Assembly (NCBI RefSeq): GCF_900143005.1
Contig: NZ_FRCS01000015.1
Coordinates: forward strand, 1 to 64,000
DNA: 64,000 nucleotides
Reading direction: 5' to 3'
DNA from: Cryptosporangium aurantiacum
Lineage (GTDB): Bacteria; Actinomycetota; Actinomycetes; Mycobacteriales; Cryptosporangiaceae
This document shows, piece by piece, positions 1 to 9,277 of this stretch. The translations under genes and the position numbers were made by a program. Within the stretch, counting starts at the first letter, position 1. Every line of letters begins with the position of its first letter. Below the pieces are notes generated by a model. The model saw only the letters and a list, made by a program, of their open reading frames with translations. It searched no databases and was not told the DNA's origin.

Positions 1-882
1 GGCTGGCAAGGCGCGTTCGCCCTGGACGCCGAGGCCCACGGCGAAGGGCCGCCCACGTTCGCCGCGATGCTCACCCAGGAATTCCAGTGGTCGCGGAGCC
101 TGACGACGGTCGCGCTGAGCATGACCCGGCACCTGCGCCGGATGCCGTGGTCGCTGCGGCTGCGGTTCCTGCACGCGCTGCTGTACTACCCGCTGCTCAC
201 GCTGACCACCGCGTCCGGGCTGTTCCTCGCCCCGATCGCCGTGCTCACCGGACTGCAGTGGGTGGACGTGCCGTACCTGGAGTTCCTCGTCCGCTGGGGC
301 GCGGTGAACATCTGGCTGCTCGGCGTCGGGCTGCTGCTGCGCGGGGGCGGTGTCCGCCGTCCGAACGACGCGCCGATCATCGCGTGGGAAGACTGGCTGT
401 ACATGCTCACCCGCTGGCCACTCAACCTGCGGGGTGTCCTGGCGGCGATCGTCCAGCGGATCCGTCCGCGCCCGATCAACTTCCGCGTCACGCCGAAGGG
501 CAGCGACGGCTTCGAGAAGCTGCCGACCAGCCTGCTCTACCCGTACTTCGCGATCAGCCTCCTCCTCTCCGGCGCCGCGCTGGTCGGTGAGTTCGTCCTG
601 CACACCCGGTCGGGCGGCTACCTCCTGCTGTCGCTGGTCGCGGCGAACGCCTACACGATCGTCGGCTTGGCCGTGCCGCTGCTGCACGCCCGGGAGGCGG
701 CGCGGAACGCTCGCGTCGGGTTCTTCCAGGCGTTCGGAAAGACCGTCAGGCTCCCATTCTTCGTCGCGCTCCTGGTCGCGGTCCCGTTCGCGCTCGCCGT
801 CGCCAACTACCCATTCGAGTTCCTCCGCACGCTGTTCCAGCTCGACGACGTGCTCCAGCTCCGCGAGCTTCTCCCGTTCTGA
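1..882 (+). CDS. Glycosyltransferase family 2 membrane synthase, C-terminal part
   Basis: The reading frame is open from the first base, so the gene begins upstream and only about 293 C-terminal residues are present. Near the start is QEFQWSRS, which fits the acceptor-binding Q-x-x-R-W-like region of processive family 2 glycosyltransferases (cellulose and hyaluronan synthase type). Several hydrophobic membrane segments follow (LLYYPLLTLTTASGLFLAPI, and others up to the C-terminus). The catalytic GT-A domain lies outside the window. The family polymerises or transfers sugars from nucleotide-sugars at the inner face of the membrane. The next two genes make UDP-galactose and UDP-glucuronate, so a polysaccharide role is likely; the exact product cannot be read. 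Confidence 0.8.
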   Translation, partial: GWQGAFALDAEAHGEGPPTFAAMLTQEFQWSRSLTTVALSMTRHLRRMPWSLRLRFLHALLYYPLLTLTTASGLFLAPIAVLTGLQWVDVPYLEFLVRWGAVNIWLLGVGLLLRGGGVRRPNDAPIIAWEDWLYMLTRWPLNLRGVLAAIVQRIRPRPINFRVTPKGSDGFEKLPTSLLYPYFAISLLLSGAALVGEFVLHTRSGGYLLLSLVAANAYTIVGLAVPLLHAREAARNARVGFFQAFGKTVRLPFFVALLVAVPFALAVANYPFEFLRTLFQLDDVLQLRELLPF

Positions 883-893
883 AGGAAACATCC

Positions 894-1937
894 ATGTCCC
901 AAACCGTGCTGGTGACCGGTGGCGCCGGTTTCATCGGTAGCCACACCTGCGCCGAGCTGCTAGAGCACGACTACGAGGTGGTCGTCGTCGACGACTTCTC
1001 CAACAGCTCCGCCCTGGCTCTGGATCGGATCGCCGCGGCGGCCGGCCGGCCGATCAGCGCCTTCTACGAGGGCGATCTGCGTGACGCCGGGCTGCTGAAG
1101 TGGGTGTTCACCCAGCACCCGATCGACGCGGTGATTCACTTCGCGGCGAAGAAAGCCGTCGGCGAGTCCGTCGACATCCCGCTGGAGTACTACGACATCA
1201 ACGTCAGCGCGACGACCTCGTTGCTGCGGACGATGCTCGCTCACGGCGTCCACAAGTTGGTTTTTTCGTCGTCGTGCTCGATCTACGGGCAGACCGAGAC
1301 CGTGCCGCTCGGCGAAGCCGAGCCGGCTGCGCCGACCAACCCGTACGCCCGCTCGAAGTGGTTCTGCGAGAACATCATCGCGGACGCCTGCCTGCGCTAC
1401 CCCGAGCTGACCGCCGTCGCGCTCCGGTACTTCAATCCGGTGGGCGCCCACTCCTCCGGCCTGCTCGGCGAGGACCCGACCGGCGTCCCGAACAACGTGA
1501 TGCCGTACATGATGCAGGTCGCGGTCGGGCGCCGCCCCGAGCTGCAGGTCTTCGGCGACGACTACGCGACCGACGACGGCACGTGCGTCCGCGACTACAT
1601 CCACGTCATGGACGTCGCCGACGGTCACCGGGTCGCGCTGGAGCACCTCGGAGCCGGCTTCGAGATCTTCAACCTGGGCACCGGCGTCGGTACGTCCGTG
1701 CTCGGGCTCGTCCAGGCCTTCGAGGACGCCTGCGACGTCACGATCCCGGCCCGCATCGTCGGTCGACGCGCGGGGGACGTACCGAAGCTCATCGCCGACC
1801 CCGGCAAGGTCGCCGCCGCCTGGGGCTGGCGCACGACCCGCGACCTGCACGCGATGGTGCGGGACGCCTGGGCGTTCCAGCGACGCAACCCGTTCGGATA
1901 CGCGTCCGAGCTGACCACGAGCCCGGGGAGGGTGTAG
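894..1937 (+). CDS. galE: UDP-glucose 4-epimerase GalE
   Basis: This 347-residue protein is of normal length for GalE, the cytosolic NAD-dependent enzyme that interconverts UDP-glucose and UDP-galactose. The N-terminus carries the Rossmann motif GGAGFIGSH. The short-chain dehydrogenase catalytic pair is visible as Y151 and K155 in NPYARSK, preceded by the Ser-rich SSSCSIYG strand. The ATG is preceded by GAAGGA at good spacing, 11 bases after the GT2 stop. Its stop overlaps the GTG of the downstream dehydrogenase (TAGTG), which suggests translational coupling within one operon. Related nucleotide-sugar epimerases remain possible, but overall similarity favours GalE. Confidence 0.93.
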   Translation: MSQTVLVTGGAGFIGSHTCAELLEHDYEVVVVDDFSNSSALALDRIAAAAGRPISAFYEGDLRDAGLLKWVFTQHPIDAVIHFAAKKAVGESVDIPLEYYDINVSATTSLLRTMLAHGVHKLVFSSSCSIYGQTETVPLGEAEPAAPTNPYARSKWFCENIIADACLRYPELTAVALRYFNPVGAHSSGLLGEDPTGVPNNVMPYMMQVAVGRRPELQVFGDDYATDDGTCVRDYIHVMDVADGHRVALEHLGAGFEIFNLGTGVGTSVLGLVQAFEDACDVTIPARIVGRRAGDVPKLIADPGKVAAAWGWRTTRDLHAMVRDAWAFQRRNPFGYASELTTSPGRV

Positions 1938-3304
1938 TGCGACTGAATTCTTTTCGACCGACCCCTGCGGACGATGCTCAGCCTGCGGAAATACGTGAGG
2001 TTGAAAAGAGTTCACTGACGGTCATCGGCACCGGTTACCTGGGTGCCGTCCACGCGGCCTGCATGGCGGAGATCGGGCACGAGGTGCTCGGCGTCGACGT
2101 CGACGAGGCGAAGATCGCCGCGCTCGCCGAGGGCCGGGCGCCGTTCTTCGAGCCGGGCTTCCCCGAGGTGCTCAAGCGCAACCTGGAGAACGGCAGGCTG
2201 CGGTTCACGACGTCGCTGGCCGAGGCCGCCGCCTTCGGCGACGTCCACTTCGTCTGCGTCGGCACCCCGCAGCAGCCCGGGTCCCACGCCGCCGACCTGC
2301 GTTATGTGGACGCCGTGGTCGACGGCCTCGCGCCGCACCTCCGTCCCGGAGCGCTGGTCGTCGGGAAGTCCACGGTGCCGGTGGGCACCGCTTCCCGGCT
2401 GGCCGAGCGCATCGACGCCGAGCTGGCCTGGAACCCGGAGTTCCTGCGCGAGGGTTTCGCGGTCGAGGACACGCTGCGGCCCGACCGGCTGGTCGTCGGC
2501 GTGACGTCGCCCTCCGCCGAGCAGGTGCTGCGGGACGTGTACGCGCCGATGCTGGCCGCGGGGACGCCGTGGGTCAGCACCGATCCGGCCACCGCGGAGC
2601 TGGTCAAGGTCGCCGCGAACTCGTTCCTGGCCACCAAGATCTCGTTCATCAACGCGATGGCGGAGATCTGCGAGGCCACCGGCGCCGACGTGACGACGCT
2701 GGCGGCCGCGATCGGGTACGACGTCCGGATCGGCGACAAGTTCCTGCGGGCAGGCGTCGGGTTCGGGGGCGGGTGCCTGCCGAAGGACATCCGCGCGTTC
2801 CGGCACCGGGCCGCGGAGCTGGGGCTCGAGGAATCCGTGCGGTTCCTGCACGAGGTCGACGCGATCAACCTGCGCCGGCGCGACCGGGCCGTCTCGCTCG
2901 CGCGCGAGCTGGTCGGAGGGTCGTTCGCGGGGCGTTCGGTGGCGGTCCTCGGCGCCACGTTCAAGCCCGACAGCGACGACATCCGGGACTCACCTGCGCT
3001 GGCGGTGGCGAACGCGATCCGGGCGGAGGGCGCGCGGGTGACCGTGCACGACCCGCAGGGCATCGACAACGCGCGAGCCGTGCACCCCGACCTGGACTAC
3101 TCGCCGGGCGCGCAGAAGGCGTGCGAAGGGGCGCACGTGGTCGTGCACCTGACCGAGTGGAGCGAGTACCGCGACCTTGACCCGGTGAAGCTCGCCGAGG
3201 TCGTGCACGGGCGGGCGCTCGTGGATGCGCGGAACGCGCTCGACCTGGCGGCCTGGCGGGCGGCGGGCTGGGAAGTACGCGCGCTGGGACGTCCGCGGGC
3301 CTGA
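1937..3304 (+). CDS. UDP-glucose 6-dehydrogenase
   Basis: The protein (455 residues) belongs to the UDP-glucose/GDP-mannose dehydrogenase family, which oxidises UDP-glucose to UDP-glucuronate with two NAD+. The N-terminal NAD domain starts VIGTGYLGAVHAA. The catalytic cysteine is C280 in GFGGGCLPKD, and the C-terminal UDP-binding domain includes GATFKPDSDDIRDSPAL. I chose GTG at 1937 because it overlaps the galE stop and follows a GGGGAGGG ribosome site; no other start codon lies in frame before the Rossmann motif. About 28 residues precede that motif, a slightly long N-terminus. GDP-mannose as substrate is less likely next to galE. Confidence 0.92.
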   Translation: MRLNSFRPTPADDAQPAEIREVEKSSLTVIGTGYLGAVHAACMAEIGHEVLGVDVDEAKIAALAEGRAPFFEPGFPEVLKRNLENGRLRFTTSLAEAAAFGDVHFVCVGTPQQPGSHAADLRYVDAVVDGLAPHLRPGALVVGKSTVPVGTASRLAERIDAELAWNPEFLREGFAVEDTLRPDRLVVGVTSPSAEQVLRDVYAPMLAAGTPWVSTDPATAELVKVAANSFLATKISFINAMAEICEATGADVTTLAAAIGYDVRIGDKFLRAGVGFGGGCLPKDIRAFRHRAAELGLEESVRFLHEVDAINLRRRDRAVSLARELVGGSFAGRSVAVLGATFKPDSDDIRDSPALAVANAIRAEGARVTVHDPQGIDNARAVHPDLDYSPGAQKACEGAHVVVHLTEWSEYRDLDPVKLAEVVHGRALVDARNALDLAAWRAAGWEVRALGRPRA

Positions 3305-3317
3305 GCGTCGAAAGATC

Positions 3318-3345
3318 CGGGCGGGTCGGCTCACGCCGACCCGCC
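3318..3345. terminator. Bidirectional hairpin terminator
   Basis: A perfect 12-bp stem (GGGCGGGTCGGC with its complement) around a TCAC loop lies 13 bases after the dehydrogenase stop. It is just past the 3' end of the convergent beta-helix gene. There is no long T run, as is usual in high-GC actinobacteria. Confidence 0.7.
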
Positions 3346-3350
3346 CGTTC

Positions 3351-5238
3351 TCATTCGACGCGGGAGGACGGGACCTTGATCGTCTCCTGCGGCTGGGCCC
3401 GGGGCGGGGGCGGCGACGAACGACGCCGAACCTGACGCACCACGGCCACGACCGCACCACCACCGACCAGCGCCAGCAACACCAGCGCGACGACCAGCAG
3501 CCACCGGTTACCCGTGACCGGGCTGTCGTCCTGGCCGCCCGTCCGCGGCGCCACCGTGGCCGGCTGCGCGGCGCCGATGCTCACCGGACGGTCGCCGCCG
3601 AGCGTGGCGCCGAAGTAGTCGACGGTGTCGGCGCCGGTGTCCACGTCGACGCCCGCTCCCCCGGCCGGTGAGTCGGCGGCCAGCGCGAACTGCGTCACGC
3701 TGGTGACGCGCCCCGGGTCGGTGACGGCCGGCGACGCGGACGCGTCCTGCAGCCGCGGATCCGCGTAGATGCCGGTGTTCTCACCGCCGGCGCGCTCCTG
3801 GTCGGTGGCCGCGCGCCAGTCGTCGAGCGACCCGTAGGGACCGTCACCCCACTCGAACGCGGACCCACCGCCCTCGCGCCAGTAGGCGTTGCCCTGGAGC
3901 TGCACCTCGTCGGTGCTCAGGTCGGGTGCGCTGATCGCCGCCCCGCCGCGCTGCGAGAGCAGGATGTTGTTCTGCAGCGTGACCCCGGTCAGCCCGTCCA
4001 TGAGCTTCACCACGGCGGGCTGGTGCGATCCGTTCGCCCTGGTGACGATCGTGTTGTGGTAGATCGCGGTGTCGGCGATCCGGCCCGCGACCGTGAGGCC
4101 GCCGTACCACCCGTTGCCCACCGCGTCGTTGACGCTGACGTTGAACCGCACGGTGTTGCCGCGCTGGGCCCCGTTCTCCTGGGCCGTGAAGATCAGCAGG
4201 CCCGGCCCGTCGTTCTCGTACGACAGGTTGTACTGCAGGAACGAGTTCGAGACGTTCTGGTCGAGGTCGAAGCCGCCGCCGTCGGCGGTGGTGCCGGTGC
4301 GGTTGCGGTACGAGACGTTGCGCTGGATGGTGACGCCGGTCGAGTCGTAGGTCCAGATACCGACCGGGCCCTCGCTCGTCGAGGCGCACGACGCCCCGTT
4401 GTTATACGCGGACGACTGCTCGATGACGCCGTTCTGCACCGACCCGAGCACGATCCCGCTGCCGCTGTGCGAGGTCGTGTTCTGCGGGTTGCCCGCGTTG
4501 TCGTACGCGGTGACGCCACTCACCCGCACGTTCGCGTGCGCGTAGGAGGGGTTCGCCGGGTCGAACGTGGTGCCGTAGAACAGGACGCCGTCGTCCCGGT
4601 TGCCGTGCGCGGCGGAGTCGCTGATCGTGACGTCCTGGAAGCCACGCCCCGGGGGCGCCACCGGCCATCGCGATGCCGATCTGGAACCCGCTGACGTCGA
4701 CGTCGGTGATCGTGATCCCGGAGGGGCGGGTCGGCACCTTGTCGTCGGCGTAGAAGAGCACGCCGCTCCAGGAGTCGTACGTGCCGGCGTCCCCGACGAT
4801 CGTCAGGCCGCGGATCGTGATGCCGCCCGCGTTGTAGACCTTGATCGCTTCCAGGCCGGTGGCCTTGATCGTCGGACGGCCGGTGCCGTAGCCGGCGATG
4901 GTGACCGGAGCGTCCTTCGTACCCGCGTCGTCCTGCACGAGCAGCAGCTGGCCGTCGAACTGCGCGCCGCCCTGGAGCAGCACCTGGTCGCCGGGGAGGA
5001 AGCGCTCCTGGTTCGCGCGCGCGAGCGTCTTCCAGGCGGTGGCCTCGGAGCGGCCGTCGGCGGCGTCGTTGCCGAGCGGGCTGAGGTAGAACGTGCGGCC
5101 GGGCGCGGCGGTGGCGGGCACGGCGGGCGCGACGATCGCCGCCAGCGCGGCCACGAGTGCGAGCGCGAGTCGTAATAATCGGCCGCCCGCGCGGCCCCGG
5201 CCCGGGGCGTCGGCCGGGGTGTCGGCGGGGGCCTTCAC
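3351..5238 (-). pseudogene. Secreted right-handed beta-helix repeat protein, frameshifted
   Basis: Two overlapping frames make one protein of about 628 residues. The first part (GTG at 5238) has a signal peptide (LLRLALALVAALAAIVAPAV), a TFYLSPLGNDAADG start typical of parallel beta-helix carbohydrate proteins, and the first helix turns to about residue 194. The second part, in another frame from about 4655, continues the helix repeats (VTISDSAAHGNRDDGVLFYG and so on). It ends in a C-terminal membrane anchor (WLLVVALVLLALVGGG) followed by basic residues. The break lies in a C4G5 run at 4647-4655; removing one base restores one frame of 629 codons. The family includes polysaccharide lyases and epimerases, but no catalytic residue can be assigned. 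Sequencing error, mutation or slippage could all explain the shift. Its GTG overlaps the stop of the upstream gene. Confidence 0.8.
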
Positions 5239-5627
5239 AGGGCCGCCCGTAGGGCGTCGAGCCGATCGGTCAGGCGGTCCAGCGCCTCGGCCACGACGCC
5301 GGCCGCGAGCAGGTCGTGACCGAGCACCGTGAACTGGTCGGCGAGCACGGCGGGCTCCGTCAGCGGAGGCAGCGGCCGGCGGGGCCTGCCCTCGGCGTCG
5401 GCCCCGAGGTCAGCCAGGACCTGAGCCACCACGTGGAGCTGGTCGGCGACCGAACTGCCCGGTTCCACACCGTCCACACCCGCTGCTGAAGTGGAGCACA
5501 GCGCGGTCACAGCCTCCCCTATCAACGGCGACGCCGCCGCGGAGAACCGCGGCGGCGTCCAGTACGTCAGCAGTGTGGTCAACCGTTCCACCGAGCGGCG
5601 GAAGCGGTCGTCCGGGGCTGGGGTCAC
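5235..5627 (-). CDS. Small hypothetical helical protein
   Basis: I do not recognise this 130-residue protein. It is rich in Ala, Leu, Asp and Arg, has no signal peptide or membrane segment, and looks all-helical (RFRRSVERLTTLLTYW near the start, VAEALDRLTDRLDALRAAL at the end). GTG at 5627 overlaps the stop of the Bax-inhibitor gene as GTGA, and its own stop overlaps the GTG of the beta-helix gene in the same way. The three genes therefore look translationally coupled. The frame extends much further upstream, but that part is antisense-like shadow of the neighbour. The call rests on coupling and coding character only. Confidence 0.65.
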   Translation of the reverse strand: MTPAPDDRFRRSVERLTTLLTYWTPPRFSAAASPLIGEAVTALCSTSAAGVDGVEPGSSVADQLHVVAQVLADLGADAEGRPRRPLPPLTEPAVLADQFTVLGHDLLAAGVVAEALDRLTDRLDALRAAL

Positions 5628-6448
5628 TCCCGGAAGTACGAGAGCAGACGAAGGATCTCCAGGTACAGCCAGACCAGTCCGACGACGATGCCGAAGGCCG
5701 ACAGCCAGGCGTACTTCTTGTCCGCGCCGGCGTTCGACAGTTCCTCGATCTGCTTGAAGTCCAGCGCGAACGTCAGCGCCGCGATGCCGATGCAGACCAG
5801 GCTGAAGCCGATCGCGAGCGGACCACCATCGCGGAGCCCCAGGCCCCCGTCGATGAAGAGGCTGAACAGGAAGTTCGCCAGCATGAGCACGACGACGCCG
5901 ATCAGGGCGCCGATGACCCACTTGGCGAACGTCGGGGTGACCCGGATGACCTTGAACTTGTAAAGCGCGGCCATTCCGAAGAACACCGCGAACGTGCCGA
6001 CCACCGCCTGAATGACGATGCCCGGGTAGAACTCCTCGAACGACTGGCTGATCACACCGAGGAACAGGCCCTCGGCGGCAGCGTAGGTGAGGATGAGCGC
6101 CGGGTTCGTGATGCCGGCGAACGAAATGATCAGACCCAGCACGAGCCCGACCATCGCGGCGGCGATCGCGACGCCGACCGAGATGCTGTCCGGGAGAACG
6201 AACCATCCGATCGCGCCGAACACACCGACGACCGCGAGCATCGCAACAGTGCGAACCACGACGTCGTCGACGGTCATCCGCTGGGTGACCGGAGGCGCGT
6301 ACGGCGCCCCCTGCTGCGGCGATTGAGCGTGGCCGTACTGCGGTCCATAGGCGCCGTACTGCTGCTGCTCAGCCGGTACTCGTTGGAAGGTCGCGTGCTG
6401 CGCTGACCGGTCAGCCAGCCTGCTCAGCACGGGGTTGCTGCTCTTCAC
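5624..6448 (-). CDS. Bax inhibitor-1/YccA family membrane protein
   Basis: The protein (274 residues) has a hydrophilic, Gln/Tyr/Pro-rich N-terminus of about 60 residues and then seven hydrophobic segments. These include MLAVVGVFGAIGWFVL, the GITNPALILTYAAAEGLFLG stretch and a terminal LVWLYLEILRLLSYFRE. This matches the actinobacterial Bax inhibitor-1/YccA family, whose members are inner-membrane proteins linked to ion leak or membrane-protein quality control; the bacterial function is not settled. GTG at 6448 is chosen because GAGGAGG lies just upstream; the open frame before it does not resemble the family. It is the first gene of a coupled unit with a small unknown protein and a secreted beta-helix protein. 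Confidence 0.88.
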   Translation of the reverse strand: MKSSNPVLSRLADRSAQHATFQRVPAEQQQYGAYGPQYGHAQSPQQGAPYAPPVTQRMTVDDVVVRTVAMLAVVGVFGAIGWFVLPDSISVGVAIAAAMVGLVLGLIISFAGITNPALILTYAAAEGLFLGVISQSFEEFYPGIVIQAVVGTFAVFFGMAALYKFKVIRVTPTFAKWVIGALIGVVVLMLANFLFSLFIDGGLGLRDGGPLAIGFSLVCIGIAALTFALDFKQIEELSNAGADKKYAWLSAFGIVVGLVWLYLEILRLLSYFRE

Positions 6449-6633
6449 GACGCCTCCTCGGCCTGGGCGGCCAACGTCATCGGCCTTCCGACCTGCTGGT
6501 CGGGGCTCAATCGTAGCGCGATGGCACACCCGGCTGAATGTGCCCGCAGCCGATGCGGGCCCCCTTCTCAGCTGTTTGCCAGGTTTCCCATCCGTATCGC
6601 AGGAACCAGCGATCACCGACCGTCGGAACCGCC

Positions 6634-6647
6634 TTACCCGCGGGTAA
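6634..6647. promoter_or_regulatory. 14-bp perfect palindrome upstream of the Bax-inhibitor gene
   Basis: TTACCCGCGGGTAA is a perfect palindrome about 190 bases upstream of the Bax-inhibitor start and 20 bases past the amidase stop. It could be an operator or part of the amidase terminator. It is too short to decide. Confidence 0.35.
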
Positions 6648-6665
6648 ACCAGTTGCAGGGCTCCA

Positions 6666-8090
6666 CTATTCCAGCGTCGGCCGTAGCTCGGGCGCCTCGT
6701 ACCATCGCGCGGCAGCGTGGACGTCCTCGGCGACCGCGAACGCCATCGACTCGGCGTACGGCGCGGCGACCACCTGCACCGACCCCGGTATGCCCAGCGA
6801 CGTGACCGTCGACGGCACGGCGAGCACCGGACAGCGGCTCGCCATGTTGAACGGGAACGTGGCCACGAGTTCCACCGAGTGCCGGACGCCGACCGGCACA
6901 CCGTCGAGCGTGACGTCGCCGGGCAGGTAGTCGTTGCCCGCCTCCAGACCCGCCACCAGCGCAGTCGGGCACACCAGCGCGTCGACCTCCCCGAAGAGCG
7001 CCGCCAGGTCGGCCTGGACGCTCGCTTCGGCCGTCGTCACACCGAGCGGGCCGTACTCGGCGAGCGCCTCCTCGGCCTGCTCGACCAGGTAGCGCGAGTA
7101 GCGGTCGGCGTCGGCGTACCGATCGCCGAGCGCGGCCCGCATCATCGGCGTCATCATCAGGCCGAGGTGCCCGATCGCGATCCGGGCCAACTCGGCCAGG
7201 TCCCAGTCGATGCCGGCGTCGACGATCTGGTACCCGAGGCCGGAGAGGGTCTCGGCGGCGGCGTCCACCGCGGTCCGGACGTCCGGCGCGACCCGGTTGC
7301 GTCCGAGCGTGGCGCTGACCGCGACCCGGCGGCGATCCCGCGGCGGAACGTCGGTCGGGGGAACGGTCAGCGACACGTGGTCGTCCGGATGGGCACCGGC
7401 CACGACCCGGTGCAGGAGCAGCGCGTCCTGCGGGGACCGCGCCATCACGCCGTCGTGGCAGTAGGCGTCGAGGCTCGCCGGCGCGAGCGCCGGTACCGCA
7501 CCGTAGGGCGGCTTGTAGCCGACGACGCCGCAGAACGCGCCGGGGATCCGCAGCGAGCCGCCGATGTCCGACCCGGTGGCCAGCGGAGCCATCCCGGCCG
7601 CGAGCGCGGCGCCGGAGCCTCCCGACGACCCGCCGGACGTGTAGCGGCGGTTCCACGGAGAGACCGTCACGCCCCAGCGCTGCGAGTGCGTGTAGACGGC
7701 CGCACAGAACTCCGGCGTGGTGGTCCGGAGGTGCGGGATACCGCCCGCGGCGACGATGCGCTCGACGAGGGGGTGGGACCGGTCGGGGAACTGCTCGGGC
7801 ATCGCGACCGAACCCAAGCTGAGCGATCGGCCGGCGATCGGGTGCTCCTCCTTGATCGCCACCGGCAGGCCCTCCAACGGCCGGACGTCGCCGGAACGCC
7901 AGCGCTCGGCCGACTCCGCCGCCGCGGCCCGGGCCGTGTCCGCGAGCAGCTCGGTGACCGCGTTGACCCGTCCGCCCACCGCGTCGACCCGGTCGTAGAG
8001 GGCGTCGAGGTAGGCGGGCGGGGTCAGCTCGCCCGCGGCGAACGCGGCCCGGACACGTCGGGCGCTCCAGTAGTGGACGTCGTCGGTCAC
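6666..8090 (-). CDS. Amidase signature family hydrolase
   Basis: This 474-residue cytosolic protein is of typical length for the amidase signature family, which hydrolyses carboxamides with a Ser-cisSer-Lys triad. The triad is visible as K80 (PVAIKEE), S155 (GGSSGGSG) and S179 (GSDIGGSLRIPG). The signature GSSGGSGAALAAGMAPLATG is intact. GTG at 8090 overlaps the stop of the C45 hydrolase gene, so the two are coupled in an operon that starts with an alpha/beta hydrolase at 10131. The GatA role is unlikely because gatB and gatC are absent. The substrate is unknown; an amide product of the neighbouring C45 enzyme is a reasonable guess. Confidence 0.9.
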   Translation of the reverse strand: MTDDVHYWSARRVRAAFAAGELTPPAYLDALYDRVDAVGGRVNAVTELLADTARAAAAESAERWRSGDVRPLEGLPVAIKEEHPIAGRSLSLGSVAMPEQFPDRSHPLVERIVAAGGIPHLRTTTPEFCAAVYTHSQRWGVTVSPWNRRYTSGGSSGGSGAALAAGMAPLATGSDIGGSLRIPGAFCGVVGYKPPYGAVPALAPASLDAYCHDGVMARSPQDALLLHRVVAGAHPDDHVSLTVPPTDVPPRDRRRVAVSATLGRNRVAPDVRTAVDAAAETLSGLGYQIVDAGIDWDLAELARIAIGHLGLMMTPMMRAALGDRYADADRYSRYLVEQAEEALAEYGPLGVTTAEASVQADLAALFGEVDALVCPTALVAGLEAGNDYLPGDVTLDGVPVGVRHSVELVATFPFNMASRCPVLAVPSTVTSLGIPGSVQVVAAPYAESMAFAVAEDVHAAARWYEAPELRPTLE

Positions 8091-9277
8091 CGTGCGCCTC
8101 CGACCGCGGCGCAGACCTCGCTGCGGTCGCCGTTGACGCCGTCGAACGTCGGCCCGTCGTACAGGTTCCAGGGCAGCAGCCGATAGGAGTCCGGCTCCGG
8201 GACGCCGAGCACGAAGTGGTACTCCCCGGTCGTCAGGTCGACGATCGAGGAGGCCACCGTCCTGGCGTAGGCACCGCCGCTGCTGCGCGGCTGCCCGATG
8301 CTCGCCACGCCGTACGGGGCGCCGAACGGATCGCTGAGCGCGTGCTTGATGCCGGCGAGCGTGTCACCGCCCGGCGCGCGGACCTCCGGATCGCGCAACG
8401 ACCGCTCGAGCAGGTGATCCCGGTAGATCGAGTCGGCGGTGAACGGCCGGTAGTCCTCGGCGATGGCCGGCGGCACCTCCAGCTGGTAGTGGTTCGCGTG
8501 GGTGATCAGCCCGTCCTGGGCGAACCGCCACCGGTGCCCCTGCGGCGTGGTCTCCAGGTTGATGGAGAACCCGTTCCGGTAGGTGAGCAGCAGGTTCGCG
8601 GCGATGTGCTGGCGCAGCGCGAACGGGATGCGGATCGCGTCGTAGATCCGGGAGGTCTCCAGGACCAGCCGCCGGATGACGGTCTGGAGGACGCCGACGG
8701 TGGCGCCGAAGCGTCCGCCGAGACCGTTGGCGTTGAGCGCCAGACCGGCCGAGTTGGCGCCCTGACGGCCGATCTGTCCGGCCTCGGTCTGCATGACGAT
8801 CGTCGGTTTGCCCTCCTGGACGATCCGGACGATCGCGATCGTGTCCTCGACCGAGGAGTACCAGTCCCAGTTCTGGCCCGCGTAGACGCGCTGGTCACCG
8901 GTCGCCGTGGCCGCCAGGCTGAAGCTCGTGCAGCCGTCGTTGTCCGGCTCGGCGTCCATCGTCGCGAACGTGGCGTCGTAGACGATCTCGCCGCGGCCGT
9001 TGAGCGCGACCACCTCGGGCAGGGTCAGACCGGTGCTCTCCGCGATGCCGTCCATTTCCTCCAGCAGGTCGGGCGCCAGGTCGCGGGTCGGAGGGATCCA
9101 CAGTTCCGCCAGTTCCTGGACGCGCGCCCACGGCAACCCGAGCCGGGTGCCGAAGTACTCGGCGTAGCGGTCCCGCGACCGCACGACGGCGGCGGCCGCC
9201 TGCTCGCCGTGCTGCCGCCCGCGCTCCCGCGGCGTCGGCGCGTCGATCTCGACGAACAGCGGTTCCGGGCGCGTCAT
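8087..9277 (-). CDS. C45-family N-terminal nucleophile acyltransferase/amidohydrolase
   Basis: The protein (396 residues) resembles the C45 family of isopenicillin-N acyltransferase and related amidases, which self-cleave before a cysteine that becomes the N-terminal nucleophile. That cysteine is probably C116 in NDGCTSFSL. Other family features follow: GQNWDWYS, then GQIGRQGANSAGLALNANGL. The upstream ERGRQHGEQ segment is also typical. ATG at 9277 overlaps the stop of the preceding hydrolase as ATGA. Members cleave or transfer acyl groups on amides, including beta-lactams and acyl-amino acids. No beta-lactam synthesis genes are nearby, so hydrolysis of an N-acyl compound fits better. Confidence 0.85.
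   Translation of the reverse strand: MTRPEPLFVEIDAPTPRERGRQHGEQAAAAVVRSRDRYAEYFGTRLGLPWARVQELAELWIPPTRDLAPDLLEEMDGIAESTGLTLPEVVALNGRGEIVYDATFATMDAEPDNDGCTSFSLAATATGDQRVYAGQNWDWYSSVEDTIAIVRIVQEGKPTIVMQTEAGQIGRQGANSAGLALNANGLGGRFGATVGVLQTVIRRLVLETSRIYDAIRIPFALRQHIAANLLLTYRNGFSINLETTPQGHRWRFAQDGLITHANHYQLEVPPAIAEDYRPFTADSIYRDHLLERSLRDPEVRAPGGDTLAGIKHALSDPFGAPYGVASIGQPRSSGGAYARTVASSIVDLTTGEYHFVLGVPEPDSYRLLPWNLYDGPTFDGVNGDRSEVCAAVGGAR

Noticed and set aside
1100-1936. Upstream extension of the UDP-glucose dehydrogenase frame through galE
   Set aside because: The extension lies inside galE in another frame and is Arg-rich. GTG at 1937 with a ribosome site and stop/start overlap is a better start.
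8087-9277. A beta-lactam (penicillin) biosynthesis gene
   Set aside because: The C45 fold is shared by many amidohydrolases. No isopenicillin synthase, ACV synthetase or related gene lies in the window.
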